A DNA stretch of 64,000 bases, taken from Salegentibacter salarius (GTDB taxonomy: Bacteria > Bacteroidota > Bacteroidia > Flavobacteriales > Flavobacteriaceae). The notes under the pieces were generated by a model. It saw nothing but the letters and a program-made list of their open reading frames with translations, did no database searches and was not told the origin of the DNA. A program made the position numbers and the translations under genes. The DNA lies in assembly GCF_900168265.1 (NCBI RefSeq), contig NZ_FVZF01000020.1, positions 1 to 64,000 on the forward strand, given 5' to 3'. Positions 52,709 through 63,014 of this stretch are shown here, in pieces; within the stretch, counting starts at the first letter, position 1, and each line of letters starts with the position of its first letter.

Positions 52709-54721
52709 TTAATATTTTGCTGCTGAAAGTTCTGTTTTTAATTTGTATATCGTTTCTTCTTGAATTCGAATGTTGATTTTCTTTTCCTCTTTTGACTTCT
52801 GTAATAGTTTATCAATTTTCACTTGTTGAGATTGAACCTGACTTTGCTTTTTTGAGCTAACTCTAAACCATTTAAATTTTTTGATTTCATTCATTTCATT
52901 TTGAGCATTTCTAATTTCTGACTCAAAATATTCGGTTCGATTAATTTGCTTTAATTTTCTTTCAGCACTTGCCAATTTCTTTTTTATTTTTTCTGACGGT
53001 GCTAAATCAACTATAAACTTTTCAGTATGGATTAAATATTCATCTATATAAACTTCAATACGATGTAGTCCAGTATCGTAAGTACACTCTTCAGCATTTC
53101 CCCAACCTGGAAAATCGACTTTGCTAGTTTGTTTATTTAATGATTTTGTCACTACCTGAGTATAGCCTATTGGCGATGTTTTTGAGTTACGTTTAATTCC
53201 ACCACGAGGGGTTATATATTTAATATGAAATGTCACTGTGGAATTCTCCTTCACTTCTAGATTAAGTTCCAGACCGATGTATCTTATGAACTTAGTAAAT
53301 AAAGGCTTTTTGCCATTGGTTATCTTCGCGGATAGAATCTTAAAAGGAATTTTTGGTGGTATTATTTTGTATTTATCTATGATTCCGGCTATTACAGAAT
53401 TGCTCTGGGAATTTTTTCTTAGCCAATTTGCTAATTCAATAAAATCTGATTTGAGCTGGTTGTTGGAACTATCTTTAATCTTACCTAAACTCTCCTCAGG
53501 CAAAATTGTTTTAAGCAAATCATTAACTTTTACCCAATCAATTGAATTTCTAATATTTGCCTCAACTGCTGACTTATCTATTGTTTTGTAACCTGCTATA
53601 ATTTGAATATCGCTTTCTTCTAGCTCCCTAACCTGTCTCCTTATTTCTTTCTTATTTGTCTCATAAGAGTCTTTTACAGATCGTAATAGTTCAATAACTT
53701 GTAAAACTTCACGGTCTTTCATTTCTTCTAATGAGGCAAGACTGTCTTTTGCTCTATCTTTGGTTAACTTACCAACAGCTATAGAATCAGCTAATTTGGT
53801 TAGTTCTTGAGACGACTCAAGGTAATTCTTACTTGAATCATTTTCTTGACTTTCATTAAAATAGTCAATCCCACATTGCATTATCTCATTTGCCAATTGA
53901 TCAGCAACTGCTTTATATTTTAGGTCGCTTGTTCCGAGTAGGGATTCTAGAAGTGATAAATCATTTTTGGTGTTTGTGTATAGCTTTAAGCCATAATCAT
54001 ATGTTCCAATTTTGTTCGCTTTCCGTTCCATTTTACAGCTTTCAATCTGGCTTTCGATTTTATGGATTGGTTCTTCTGTAAATTTTTGTGAAAGGTAGCT
54101 TTGTGTTAAACCGTTGCAACTAATAAACAATTGTAAGGTTACAGAATTTGAATATTGATTGGTAAATTGCGATAACAATTCATCAATTAATATTTCAGTT
54201 TGTTTTTGTTTATCTATTTTGAAAGTTTCATCTGCAACAGAATGGACGAAATTTTTAAAATAATCAGACTCTAACAGTTTTATTTTAGCTTCAATACCTG
54301 TTTTAATAACTGACTTGTTTTTACTTAAAAGCTTGACCGTTCCCAAGTTATTGAAGGCAGAGAAGTTTTTCGAATTAACGGCTTTATTAGTTGTTACTTT
54401 TTCCCATATCTCAACCGCTTTTCCCTCATCACCTTTTTTCAAATATTCAATAGCAGTGCTGTCAAACGGACTTGTATTTAAAAACCAGAACAGTGAGTAA
54501 TTTACTTTGTCCTTGTTCTGCTCAAGTTTGGAAAATGCTGAATTTAGAGATTTTTTTGTTCTCTCTAAAGAACCTATTTGTTCAAAATCAACATTTGATT
54601 TAGGATTTTTACCTACCTCTACAAATTTTAAAAACTTACTTTTATTCTTTTCTAACTCTTTAGTTGTAGCGTTTGATAAAAGACCTGCAATTCGATAAGG
54701 GTTATTTTTTATTAACTCCAT
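52709..54721 (-). CDS. J-domain-like partner protein of the Hsp70 module
   Basis: 670 residues. The first 70 residues ('NPYRIAGLLSNATTKELEKN' onward) have the opening helix pattern of a J domain, as in other Bacteroidota Hsp70-adjacent proteins, but the HPD tripeptide is not visible, so J-domain function is uncertain. The middle is helical and repetitive, and residues 475-590 are beta-rich ('FIRYIGLELNLEVKENSTVT', 'EVYIDEYLIHTEKFIVDLAP'). A C-terminal coiled coil ends the protein. It starts 2 nt after the recB stop, so it is translationally coupled to recB. It presumably recruits clients to the adjacent Hsp70. Confidence 0.7.
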   Translation of the reverse strand: MELIKNNPYRIAGLLSNATTKELEKNKSKFLKFVEVGKNPKSNVDFEQIGSLERTKKSLNSAFSKLEQNKDKVNYSLFWFLNTSPFDSTAIEYLKKGDEGKAVEIWEKVTTNKAVNSKNFSAFNNLGTVKLLSKNKSVIKTGIEAKIKLLESDYFKNFVHSVADETFKIDKQKQTEILIDELLSQFTNQYSNSVTLQLFISCNGLTQSYLSQKFTEEPIHKIESQIESCKMERKANKIGTYDYGLKLYTNTKNDLSLLESLLGTSDLKYKAVADQLANEIMQCGIDYFNESQENDSSKNYLESSQELTKLADSIAVGKLTKDRAKDSLASLEEMKDREVLQVIELLRSVKDSYETNKKEIRRQVRELEESDIQIIAGYKTIDKSAVEANIRNSIDWVKVNDLLKTILPEESLGKIKDSSNNQLKSDFIELANWLRKNSQSNSVIAGIIDKYKIIPPKIPFKILSAKITNGKKPLFTKFIRYIGLELNLEVKENSTVTFHIKYITPRGGIKRNSKTSPIGYTQVVTKSLNKQTSKVDFPGWGNAEECTYDTGLHRIEVYIDEYLIHTEKFIVDLAPSEKIKKKLASAERKLKQINRTEYFESEIRNAQNEMNEIKKFKWFRVSSKKQSQVQSQQVKIDKLLQKSKEEKKINIRIQEETIYKLKTELSAAKY

Positions 54722-54723
54722 AG

Positions 54724-57700
54724 CTATATTAAATTTTCCGTGGTAAAAAAACTTTCTATTTGTTGAATTTCTTTTAAAAAAGGTTTACTGGTATAGATCC
54801 CGGTTTGCTTATTTTCTCTGACACCCCGCAAAAACACATAGATCACCCCTCCAAAATGTTCCTCATAATTAAAATCAGGAATTCTTTGCTCCAGGTAATT
54901 TTTCACCGCTACGGAATAAATGAGATACTGAAGATGGTAATTGCCTTCATTCATTGCCGCTTTCATTTGGTCTTCTCCATCGTAGTAACTTAGATCATCT
55001 CCGAGGTAATTTGACTTCCAGTCCAGGATATAAAATTTATCTTCGTGCTTAAAGAGTAGATCAATGAAGCCGGTTAGCAATCCGCTTTTGGCAGGGTGCT
55101 GCGTGTTGCAACCCAGTTCTATTCCTTCTCCACCATCAAAAGCATTTAGGCCTACAAGATCAACGTTTTGAGTGCGTAAGTCGAATTCCATTTCATTTTT
55201 CTTATTGGAATTTGGGATGTCCCTTAAAGAAATTTTTTGGCCTTCGATCTCTATATCGGCATTCAGAACCTGTTTGATCATTATAAACAGACCTTCCCGA
55301 TATTCCTCCTTTTTATGTGGATAAAACCTATCTAGCAGTTTTTCCAATTCCTCACGGTGATGATCCTCAGAGCCTGTAAAATCTATATTTTCGAACAGCA
55401 GGTGAAGCATATCCCCTATCACCGTACCCCTCGGCATATCTTTGAAAATGAATAGATCATATCCCGTTGGATCACCGTTATTTTCTTTTGGGATATAGGC
55501 TCCGTGAGCGCTTATCCCGGAGAAGCTGAGATTACCAGTAAGGTGATCTGCAAGCTGAAAGTTTTCTACACCTACACCTTTCCATTTCGGTAATTCAATT
55601 TTCTTTTGCTCAGTTGGCTGAGGATCTTCATTAAACTTAAAAGAATCAATTATCGCATTTTCAGTAAAATCATCCAGAGAAGTCCTTTTATTCTTGGTAG
55701 GGATTTTAAAAACAAAACAGTTATACTTCGCCCTGGTTAATGCAACATATATTAAGCGGCGGTTTTCCTGTTCCACCTGTTCCTTATATAACTGAGACAT
55801 TTCTGCACTTCCTTTTTTACTAGGATAAAATTTATAATTACCTTCTTCATCCCTGAAAGAACAAAAATTATACTTTTCTTCGACTTTTAAATCTAAGAAT
55901 GGCGCAATAACTATTGGATATTCCAGCCCTTTTGCCTTATGAATAGTGATGATCTTTACAGCCTCCTCGTCGCTTTCGATACGTTGCTGAAATTCATCCT
56001 CCTCATTTACACCGGTAATTTGTTTCTGAAGATAAGAAAAGAGTCCACTCGGTTTAAGCTCCTGCCTTAATTCTGCTTCTTGTAAAAGTTCAAGGATCTG
56101 TGTAAGATTAGTAAGACTACGGAATTTATTTGCCTCCATTAGGACCCGTGTAACATTAAAATCAATCATGTACTGACGAACCGCCGCATACACACCTGAC
56201 TTTACCCAGGTTTCCCTATATTCACGAAACTTATCCAAGAGATCTTCAATTTCTATTTGTGCAAGATCCTTATATCCATAGCCCGTAAATTCACTAAGCA
56301 GTGCTTTATTAATAGTATAGTCATTGGCAGTTAAAATTGCCTCAAGGATGTTCAGGAGAGCCACTGCTTCTAATGAATCTTCAAATATTTTTGATTCATC
56401 AACAGTAACTGCGGGAAAACCTGCACTAATTAGAATATCTTTTATTTCCCTGGCTTCAAAATTTGCTCTAACGAGTATTCCGATATCCGACTTCTTAACA
56501 GGTTCTTTACCAATAGTGTATTTACCATTCAGTAACTCCTGTACAAGACATAGGGTTCTTGTCTTTATCTTCTCTTTCGTTTTCTCCTGAATAATCTCAA
56601 GTGCCTTTACCTTTATTTCTTGATTGTGCAAACCTGTACTATTGTCCCCAATAGCTTCAACATCATAGTACTGGATATCATTTTCGCCATCTCCCCCAGT
56701 CCTAAAGGGATTCTTGACCTGACTATACAATGTATTGACTGCTTCCACATAAGCTTCGGAAGAACGGTAATTGATGTTCATTTTAAATAACTTCCCTTCC
56801 TCAATTTTCTTTCTGGCAGCGAAATAAGTATTTAGATCTGCTTTTCTCCAACCATAAATGGACTGTTTAGGATCTCCTATATAGAAAAGGATCTTCCCCT
56901 TTCCGAATAGCGTATAATAAATTTCATACTGCAGCCTATCTGTGTCCTGAAATTCGTCAATAAATACGGCATCAAATTTCTCCCTAATAGCTTCTTTAAA
57001 ATGGTTATTATTTATTACAGCCTGGTGCATCCTGGTGATGATCTCATCATAAGTGAGTAAATGCTTTTTTTGAAGGTGGGTATTCGTTTTTTGATTTACC
57101 TCTTTTATACATTTTTTGATCAAAGTATTTACCACATTTTGGTGGCATTTGTCTAAAGCAAGGGCTCTCTTCCTCTCTTCCGGAAAAATTTCATTCCAGC
57201 AATTTGTAATATAAGCAGCACCTTTCGGATTGTTCAAAAGCCAAGATTTAAAGCTATCAAAATCCTCAAGCCGTTCAATGACTTCATCCTGTTTTTCTGT
57301 AGTAAACCTGCTAACCTTTATTTCTCTGATCCTCCCGATTATATCTTTTTTTTCCTCTTTTAAAAACAGCTTAAAATCAGAAAGTTCATTTCTGTAAAGC
57401 TCTGCATCACTATCCGAAACATCTGCAAATTCTTTCCCGCCAAGCTTCTCTTTAACTGCATCATAAAAAACGTCCAGACGAAGGCTATCTCCCCATTCCT
57501 CAAGATCTTCTACTGGCAGAACAGCAATATTCTCTCGCCAAAATTCATGGACGTAATTTTGTGATATACCCAAAACGTTAGGTTGTAATTCGAGACCAAA
57601 AGGCTGACCTGAATCCAATGCGAAATTATTAAGAGACTCCTGGCAAAAGCTATGGATCGTCTGAATAGAAGCATCATCAAGATCTGAAAGTGCTTTTTTC

Positions 57701-58014
57701 AATCTATATATAACTTCCTCCCGATTTTCCTGAGAAACAACAAAATCTGTAATAGTTTTTTCTTCACATTTTCCTACTTCTGCTGCCTTTATTGCCTCTC
57801 GAAGGAACCTACGCACCCGAGCGGCAAGCTCCGCCACAGCTGGTTTTGTGAAAGTAACAAGTAAAATTCGAGAGACAGGAATATTCTCCTCCAATATTAA
57901 ACGGAGAGCCAGAAGTCCTATGGAATACGTCTTTCCAGTACCTGCACTTGCTTCTACCAGGTTGGTTCCATCAAGTTTTACTTTTTCCTTATTTAAAGGT
58001 TCAAAATTTATCAT
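54724..58014 (-). CDS. recB: RecBCD nuclease-helicase subunit RecB
   Basis: 1096 residues, near the usual RecB length. UvrD/SF1A helicase motifs: 'NLVEASAGTGKTYSIGLLAL' (motif I, near 20), 'DAVFIDEFQDTDRLQYEI' (motif II, near 355), 'NYRSSEAYVEAVNTLY' and 'ITIHKAKGLEYPIVIAP'. The C-terminal PD-(D/E)XK nuclease is complete: 'LLTGFIDLLFKHEDKFYILD' followed by 'WKSNYLG' (near 985-1010). It processes double-strand breaks and degrades linear phage DNA. It lies 12 nt after recC; the chaperone module begins 2 nt after its stop. Confidence 0.93.
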   Translation of the reverse strand: MINFEPLNKEKVKLDGTNLVEASAGTGKTYSIGLLALRLILEENIPVSRILLVTFTKPAVAELAARVRRFLREAIKAAEVGKCEEKTITDFVVSQENREEVIYRLKKALSDLDDASIQTIHSFCQESLNNFALDSGQPFGLELQPNVLGISQNYVHEFWRENIAVLPVEDLEEWGDSLRLDVFYDAVKEKLGGKEFADVSDSDAELYRNELSDFKLFLKEEKKDIIGRIREIKVSRFTTEKQDEVIERLEDFDSFKSWLLNNPKGAAYITNCWNEIFPEERKRALALDKCHQNVVNTLIKKCIKEVNQKTNTHLQKKHLLTYDEIITRMHQAVINNNHFKEAIREKFDAVFIDEFQDTDRLQYEIYYTLFGKGKILFYIGDPKQSIYGWRKADLNTYFAARKKIEEGKLFKMNINYRSSEAYVEAVNTLYSQVKNPFRTGGDGENDIQYYDVEAIGDNSTGLHNQEIKVKALEIIQEKTKEKIKTRTLCLVQELLNGKYTIGKEPVKKSDIGILVRANFEAREIKDILISAGFPAVTVDESKIFEDSLEAVALLNILEAILTANDYTINKALLSEFTGYGYKDLAQIEIEDLLDKFREYRETWVKSGVYAAVRQYMIDFNVTRVLMEANKFRSLTNLTQILELLQEAELRQELKPSGLFSYLQKQITGVNEEDEFQQRIESDEEAVKIITIHKAKGLEYPIVIAPFLDLKVEEKYNFCSFRDEEGNYKFYPSKKGSAEMSQLYKEQVEQENRRLIYVALTRAKYNCFVFKIPTKNKRTSLDDFTENAIIDSFKFNEDPQPTEQKKIELPKWKGVGVENFQLADHLTGNLSFSGISAHGAYIPKENNGDPTGYDLFIFKDMPRGTVIGDMLHLLFENIDFTGSEDHHREELEKLLDRFYPHKKEEYREGLFIMIKQVLNADIEIEGQKISLRDIPNSNKKNEMEFDLRTQNVDLVGLNAFDGGEGIELGCNTQHPAKSGLLTGFIDLLFKHEDKFYILDWKSNYLGDDLSYYDGEDQMKAAMNEGNYHLQYLIYSVAVKNYLEQRIPDFNYEEHFGGVIYVFLRGVRENKQTGIYTSKPFLKEIQQIESFFTTENLI

Positions 58015-58026
58015 TCCCGTATGTCA

Positions 58027-61000
58027 TTATTTAAATGCCTCCTCGATTGGCCCCAGATAGGTTGTATATTTTTGCATAAATTCCACTAGATTGGATTCAT
58101 CCTCAAAAAAGCCGTTGTTAAACTCTCTTTGTAAATATGCTGAAGGATAACAATTCCCATAGCGTCCGAATTTGTTATTAATAAGATCTTTCAGCTTTTC
58201 AGGCCCTACTTCATCCTGAGACAGAAGTGCGATATCATTCACCTCAAAATTAAAATTAGGTGAAAAAGGAATAATCCTGCTATAGTTATCGGTGAGATCC
58301 TGAAGCCAGTTTCTCAAAAAGTCATAGGCGTTTTCTTTGGTCCACCCATTCTTTAGGACCACCAGCTCGGCCTCTGATTGTTCATCGTTTAAGTGGATAT
58401 AATTCAGCTGCTGTGCTTTCCCTGATGCCAAAAGCGCTAGATATCTTACAAAGGCTATAATCTCATATTTTTTTCTTCTTTTAGAAACATTCAGAAGCAG
58501 TCCACTATCACCCAACATTTGAACTATGCCAGTTAACCGCATTGTCTGTTTATTTTTCAAAGAAAACTTGAGCGATATTTTCTCTTCAAAAAACTCCGAA
58601 TCTTTTGAAAGCTCCTGCACTTTTTGCCATAATAAATTCACTCTTTCATTTGCTTCGTGGAGATCTATTTCACCAATAGATCTTAAAGGGAGCCTTCCGG
58701 ACTGGATAATTTCCTTTCGTAGCTGTCCAAATTCCAAGGGAGAAGATTTAAACTTATTTTTTAAACATAAATCTTTGACTACCCAGCTGTCCAGATCATC
58801 AAGAGAAAAAATCTCCCAATCTGGTAAATCCTCCTTCTCACTATACCTAATATTAAGAACCCTATTGTAATGGTATTGAAAAGGATCTTTTAAGAAGCTT
58901 TCTAGCGTGAAAAGAGATATTTCCGTAGGTAATTTTTGGCTATTCTCTATGCCGCACTTCAAATAAACCTTGTTACTATCGCCCTTGTAATAAGTAAAAA
59001 GATCTTTCTCCTTATCTTCAAAATATTTAGAATTAAAAGCATGCAAAGGATGTTGGACTTCTTTGATCTTTGCTCCTGCCTTTTCTAAATAATCATCCAG
59101 TTCACCTATCAGGGAAGATGCTGGAATCTCTGAATTATCTTTTACATTTTGCCCTATATAGCTTAACAGCACTTTCTGCTCAGCATTTAAAAAAGTTTCC
59201 AGAAACGCACCTCGGTCGAGCATCCTGCTTTCAGGCTTTTTGTTTTCAGAAAGCAGATCAAAACTAAGATCCTGGGACCGGCGAGGGAATTCTTTAAAGT
59301 TAAGCCCCAGGAAAGCCACTACTTTCTTAGGCATACTCATTCCAGGATACAATCCTGAAAAAGTAATTCCGCCATGTCCTTTGATCTGTTGCAAATCCTT
59401 ATTGAGTAATTGATCTTTTAATCGGAAAAAGAATGTATTGAAGGCTATTTCCTCATCGGCTGAAGCTTCCAAACATCCGAGCTCCAGCATGAGACCCAGG
59501 AACTGCTTTCGCTGCCATTCTTCCGGTTGTAGGAATTCATCGGCAATTTCCATCAATGTTGTATGCCAGTATGCGGCACTATGTCTTTCAGCTTTGGTTT
59601 CAAGGAATTTATTTAGCAAATCCACGAGGTGATGTAATCTAAAAAGATCATTTGCCTGCTGCCCTTCAGCGATATCTACCGGATAGATCATTTTTGCAGC
59701 AATCTCTACAGGTTCCTCACTACCCAGGCAGAAACCATAAATGAGTCGGTTTAGTCCGTTGCTGAAAGAAGCATAATTGGTTTCAAGTTCAATATCGCCT
59801 TCATACTCCCTTCGGATATTCGCATCTATAAATGCTTTCTTCAACAGATCAAGATCTTCAAAACCGAAACTTTTTTGAATGGGCTGCATTTCCAGCAAAT
59901 TGAAAACTGCAGGAGCCGTGAAATCATCCTTTTCAAAAGACAACACCTGCTCCAGGGCTGTCCAGAAACTTTCTTCCCGGCCGTATCCACGGCTGACCAA
60001 TTTATATGGGAATTTATAAGGAGCCGAATCAAAGACCGTCTTTATAGCAGAAATGTAGGGATCCAGGGAGGGCATACACACCATAATATCGCGCGCACCC
60101 AATTTACCTTCACTCTCATCAACGGTTTTTACCAGGAAATTATAAAGTGCTTCCACTTCTCTCACTCGTGTAAATGAATTGTAGATGAGAAGGGATTCAT
60201 CTTCAGGAAGTCTTTTTGATGTTTCATCGATTAATATGTCCTTCTGTATCTTTTCAAGCAGTGTTTTTCCTTCAGGAAGTTGTACAGCCCCGGGTAATTG
60301 TCCCAACTGACTTAATTTATCATTTGTCCTAACAAAATTCTCTCCCCAGTTCTGTGCCAGGGAATTTTCCTTTTGCTTAAAATTGAGGTTAGTGCGATAG
60401 AGATGAATATCAAATTTTTCAACTTCAGTCAGGGCTTTTAAATATTCCAGGTGTAACGGACTTATATCCAGATTCCCAAAAAGATAAAGCGAATGATATT
60501 CTTTTAGAACTCCTGAATTCTGGGTAAGCAGTTTACGGAACTCTTGGGGTGATGGCTGGAGATTGTCAAATCCGCATTTTTCAAAAAGCCATAGTTGCCA
60601 TTCAAGATCTTCGTTACCCTCTAATTCCTTCCATCTTCCATCTGGATCATATTCCAGGTAATCTTCAAACATTCCTGCAAGCTTTTGAGCCAGGGCAAGC
60701 CGCTTGATCTCATCTTCCCCGCAGTAGGTTTTTATCTTTGGAAATAAGTTTTTAAATTCAGCTTTTCCCATTTCTGAAAATAATTTCCAGATCAACTTCT
60801 CTTTTCCCGGCTTATCTTTTGTGGTGGGATCCAGGGAACCGATTAGTCTCTTAAAAAAGGAATTAAGGCTATGCTGCTCCAGGTTAGCGATAAACCCCAG
60901 GTTTTCTGCCAGCTTTTCTTTTAACCATTGGTATTGGGCTTTATTGGGAGAAATGATATGTACCGGCTGGAAAACAAGCTCTGAATCCCTGAAAGTAGCT

Positions 61001-61089
61001 TTAATATGAGTGGCAAGTTCACCTGCAAGTTCTGTATTGGAATTAGCTGTAAAAAATTGTGCCTGAGCCATTAGTACTTCTTTTCGCAT
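58027..61089 (-). CDS. recC: RecBCD subunit RecC
   Basis: 1020 residues. It has the RecC look: 'HIISPNKAQYQWLKEKLAEN' and 'NLEQHSLNSFFKRL' near the start, 'NLDISPLHLEYLKALTEVEK' and 'PLHLEYLKAL' for the inactive-helicase region, 'MVCMPSLDPYISAI', and 'GGITFSGLYPGMSMPKKVVA' later. It is a helicase-like fold without catalytic motifs that holds Chi recognition in E. coli. The first Met is at 61089, 3 nt after the recD stop with AGGA in front; an internal Met at 61071 is an alternative. Confidence 0.9.
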   Translation of the reverse strand: MRKEVLMAQAQFFTANSNTELAGELATHIKATFRDSELVFQPVHIISPNKAQYQWLKEKLAENLGFIANLEQHSLNSFFKRLIGSLDPTTKDKPGKEKLIWKLFSEMGKAEFKNLFPKIKTYCGEDEIKRLALAQKLAGMFEDYLEYDPDGRWKELEGNEDLEWQLWLFEKCGFDNLQPSPQEFRKLLTQNSGVLKEYHSLYLFGNLDISPLHLEYLKALTEVEKFDIHLYRTNLNFKQKENSLAQNWGENFVRTNDKLSQLGQLPGAVQLPEGKTLLEKIQKDILIDETSKRLPEDESLLIYNSFTRVREVEALYNFLVKTVDESEGKLGARDIMVCMPSLDPYISAIKTVFDSAPYKFPYKLVSRGYGREESFWTALEQVLSFEKDDFTAPAVFNLLEMQPIQKSFGFEDLDLLKKAFIDANIRREYEGDIELETNYASFSNGLNRLIYGFCLGSEEPVEIAAKMIYPVDIAEGQQANDLFRLHHLVDLLNKFLETKAERHSAAYWHTTLMEIADEFLQPEEWQRKQFLGLMLELGCLEASADEEIAFNTFFFRLKDQLLNKDLQQIKGHGGITFSGLYPGMSMPKKVVAFLGLNFKEFPRRSQDLSFDLLSENKKPESRMLDRGAFLETFLNAEQKVLLSYIGQNVKDNSEIPASSLIGELDDYLEKAGAKIKEVQHPLHAFNSKYFEDKEKDLFTYYKGDSNKVYLKCGIENSQKLPTEISLFTLESFLKDPFQYHYNRVLNIRYSEKEDLPDWEIFSLDDLDSWVVKDLCLKNKFKSSPLEFGQLRKEIIQSGRLPLRSIGEIDLHEANERVNLLWQKVQELSKDSEFFEEKISLKFSLKNKQTMRLTGIVQMLGDSGLLLNVSKRRKKYEIIAFVRYLALLASGKAQQLNYIHLNDEQSEAELVVLKNGWTKENAYDFLRNWLQDLTDNYSRIIPFSPNFNFEVNDIALLSQDEVGPEKLKDLINNKFGRYGNCYPSAYLQREFNNGFFEDESNLVEFMQKYTTYLGPIEEAFK

Positions 61090-61091
61090 GG

Positions 61092-62927
61092 TTAGATCCT
61101 GTTAGTTATTCCTGATGCTCTCATCACCCTGCCTTCAGAAGCTTTCAGGATAACCTCTTGCGTGCCCTGAATTTTTAGCTCTTCCTTAGCCCTTGTGATC
61201 CCGGTGTAAAGCAGTTCCCGGGTTAGCAATGGTAATTCCTCCGATTTTGGCATTACCAGTAGCACCTTTTCAAATTCAGAACCCTGACTCTTATGTACGG
61301 TCATAGCGAAAACTGTTTCCACATCGGTTAAAAGTCCGGGAGAAAAACTTCTGACCTTCTTCTCTACTGCTTCTTTACTCTCAACACCGGCTGTTCCAGT
61401 TTCTGTTTTTTTCCTCTCATCATCAAGTTGCTTCTCCTCGTCCAAGAACCAGATCCTCATTTTTCCGGTATCTTTATCCTTTCGAACAATTCCAACATCT
61501 CCATTAAAGAGATTAAGGTCGGAATGATTACGGGTAACTATTACGGGACGGTTCTCGTAAAAAACCTGGGAAAGGTTGATCTTTCCTTTTTTTGCAAGAT
61601 ATTTTTCCACCCTTGCATTTAATCCGGCAACACCTTGATTTCCTTCCCTTATCACGGCAAGTATGCGGAGTTCATTTAATTTTTCTATTGCCCTGGCCAC
61701 ATCTTTTTCAGTTATGTAAGCCTCAAAGCCCTTAATAAACTTTTGAAAGATGTTTTCCTCGTATTTCTGATCTACAACTATGGTTTTTTCATCCCTATTC
61801 CCCTCGAAAAAATTTTCAATAGTAGGTATATCGTTAGAGATCACTGCCTCACTTAATTCACCCAACTCAGGTTTTTTCACAAAACGGTAGGAATGCTGCA
61901 ACTCCACCAAATGATCCTGCAGCATCGTATCATTTTCTGCATTGGTTTGAAGGTCCAATTGCGGTAGAATTACTTTTAATTCACCAATTAGATCTGCCGA
62001 AAATTGATTTTTATTTTTAACCGTATTACAAAGGTCCCCAAGCAAACTCCCTGCTTCCACGGAAGCCAACTGATTCTGGTCTCCCAGTAGGATCAGCCTA
62101 GTTTCCGGAGAAACTGAGGCTATAAGTTTTGCAAATAAAGCCACATCGATCATAGAAGCTTCGTCAACGATAATTACATCGGCTTCCACTGGATTTTCAC
62201 TATTGCGTTTAAAGTACGGTGATTGATGTTTATACTCCAGTAACCTATGGATTGTATATGGTTTTAATCCTGATATATCATTTTTAAATTCCGACGGCAC
62301 CATATCATTATTTGCCAGAGATTCTTTCATCCGCATCGCGGCTTTTCCGGTAGGTGCGGCCAACTTAACAACCAGTTTAGGATTTTCCTCATACAGCAGA
62401 GTTAGGACCTTGGCCACTGTGGTGGTCTTTCCGGTACCCGGCCCGCCGGTGATGATGGTGAAATTATTTATAAATGCCATGGCTGAAGCCACCAGTTGCC
62501 AATCTACTTCCAGGTTATGATCCCTTTCAGCTACCAGCTTGGTAAATAGTATTGAATTTCTCAGATGAGAGGTACGCTGGACTTTATTCTCTGCTCCTCT
62601 TTTTATGAGGCTTTCAATCCCGTCGATGATCTGAGTTTCATAGTTGAAATAGCGGGTGATGTAGAAGTTGTCTCCGTGGAGGATAAACGGTTTCTTAATC
62701 TCTTTCTCATTTCCCACAAGAGGTGACTCAACCAAACGGTTAGACTTAAGATTAATCCTATCCTCTTTATGATCCTCAAATATTTTTTTTCGATCTGCAT
62801 TTACATCTATACATATACTACCTTCAGCCAGGCTTTTGGATACGGCATAGGCATAGGGTTGCAAGTCTTTTTCATTTCTGAAGAAGGAGGCGAAGTGTTG
62901 GTGGGGAGTTATGTCCTTTGGAAGCAT
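61092..62927 (-). CDS. recD: RecBCD helicase subunit RecD
   Basis: 611 residues, SF1B helicase. Motif I 'TGGPGTGKTTTVAKVLTLL' (near 160), 'DVIIVDEASMIDVALFAKLI' (motif II, near 253), 'LILLGDQNQLASVEAGSLLG' (motif III), and 'FAMTVHKSQGSEFEKVLLVM' and 'ELLYTGITRAKEEL' (motifs V/VI). It is the first gene of the recDCB order and of the whole minus-strand operon that continues into the chaperone module. A 47-nt palindromic terminator upstream separates it from the previous gene, so its promoter lies between about 62928 and 62953; no clear -7 box is seen there. Confidence 0.93.
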   Translation of the reverse strand: MLPKDITPHQHFASFFRNEKDLQPYAYAVSKSLAEGSICIDVNADRKKIFEDHKEDRINLKSNRLVESPLVGNEKEIKKPFILHGDNFYITRYFNYETQIIDGIESLIKRGAENKVQRTSHLRNSILFTKLVAERDHNLEVDWQLVASAMAFINNFTIITGGPGTGKTTTVAKVLTLLYEENPKLVVKLAAPTGKAAMRMKESLANNDMVPSEFKNDISGLKPYTIHRLLEYKHQSPYFKRNSENPVEADVIIVDEASMIDVALFAKLIASVSPETRLILLGDQNQLASVEAGSLLGDLCNTVKNKNQFSADLIGELKVILPQLDLQTNAENDTMLQDHLVELQHSYRFVKKPELGELSEAVISNDIPTIENFFEGNRDEKTIVVDQKYEENIFQKFIKGFEAYITEKDVARAIEKLNELRILAVIREGNQGVAGLNARVEKYLAKKGKINLSQVFYENRPVIVTRNHSDLNLFNGDVGIVRKDKDTGKMRIWFLDEEKQLDDERKKTETGTAGVESKEAVEKKVRSFSPGLLTDVETVFAMTVHKSQGSEFEKVLLVMPKSEELPLLTRELLYTGITRAKEELKIQGTQEVILKASEGRVMRASGITNRI

Positions 62928-62953
62928 ACAGATATTATTTGACGATATGAATG

Positions 62954-63000
62954 AATCCTTCTATTTTCTATTTCAAATTGAAATAGAAAATAGAAGGATT
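62954..63000. terminator. 47-nt perfect palindrome, bidirectional terminator
   Basis: 23-bp arms around a single A: AATCCTTCTATTTTCTATTT(CAA) pairs with its exact complement ending at 63000. It lies 14 nt past the stop of the DUF1232 gene and 26 nt upstream of recD. The stem is AT-rich but long, and fits a terminator for the minus-strand gene at 63015. Confidence 0.8.
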
Positions 63001-63014
63001 ATTAAGTATACCGA

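Noticed and set aside
52709-54721. Calling the 670-aa protein a true DnaJ
   Set aside because: The HPD tripeptide needed to stimulate Hsp70 is not visible; only the opening helix pattern and the Hsp70 neighbour support a J-like role.
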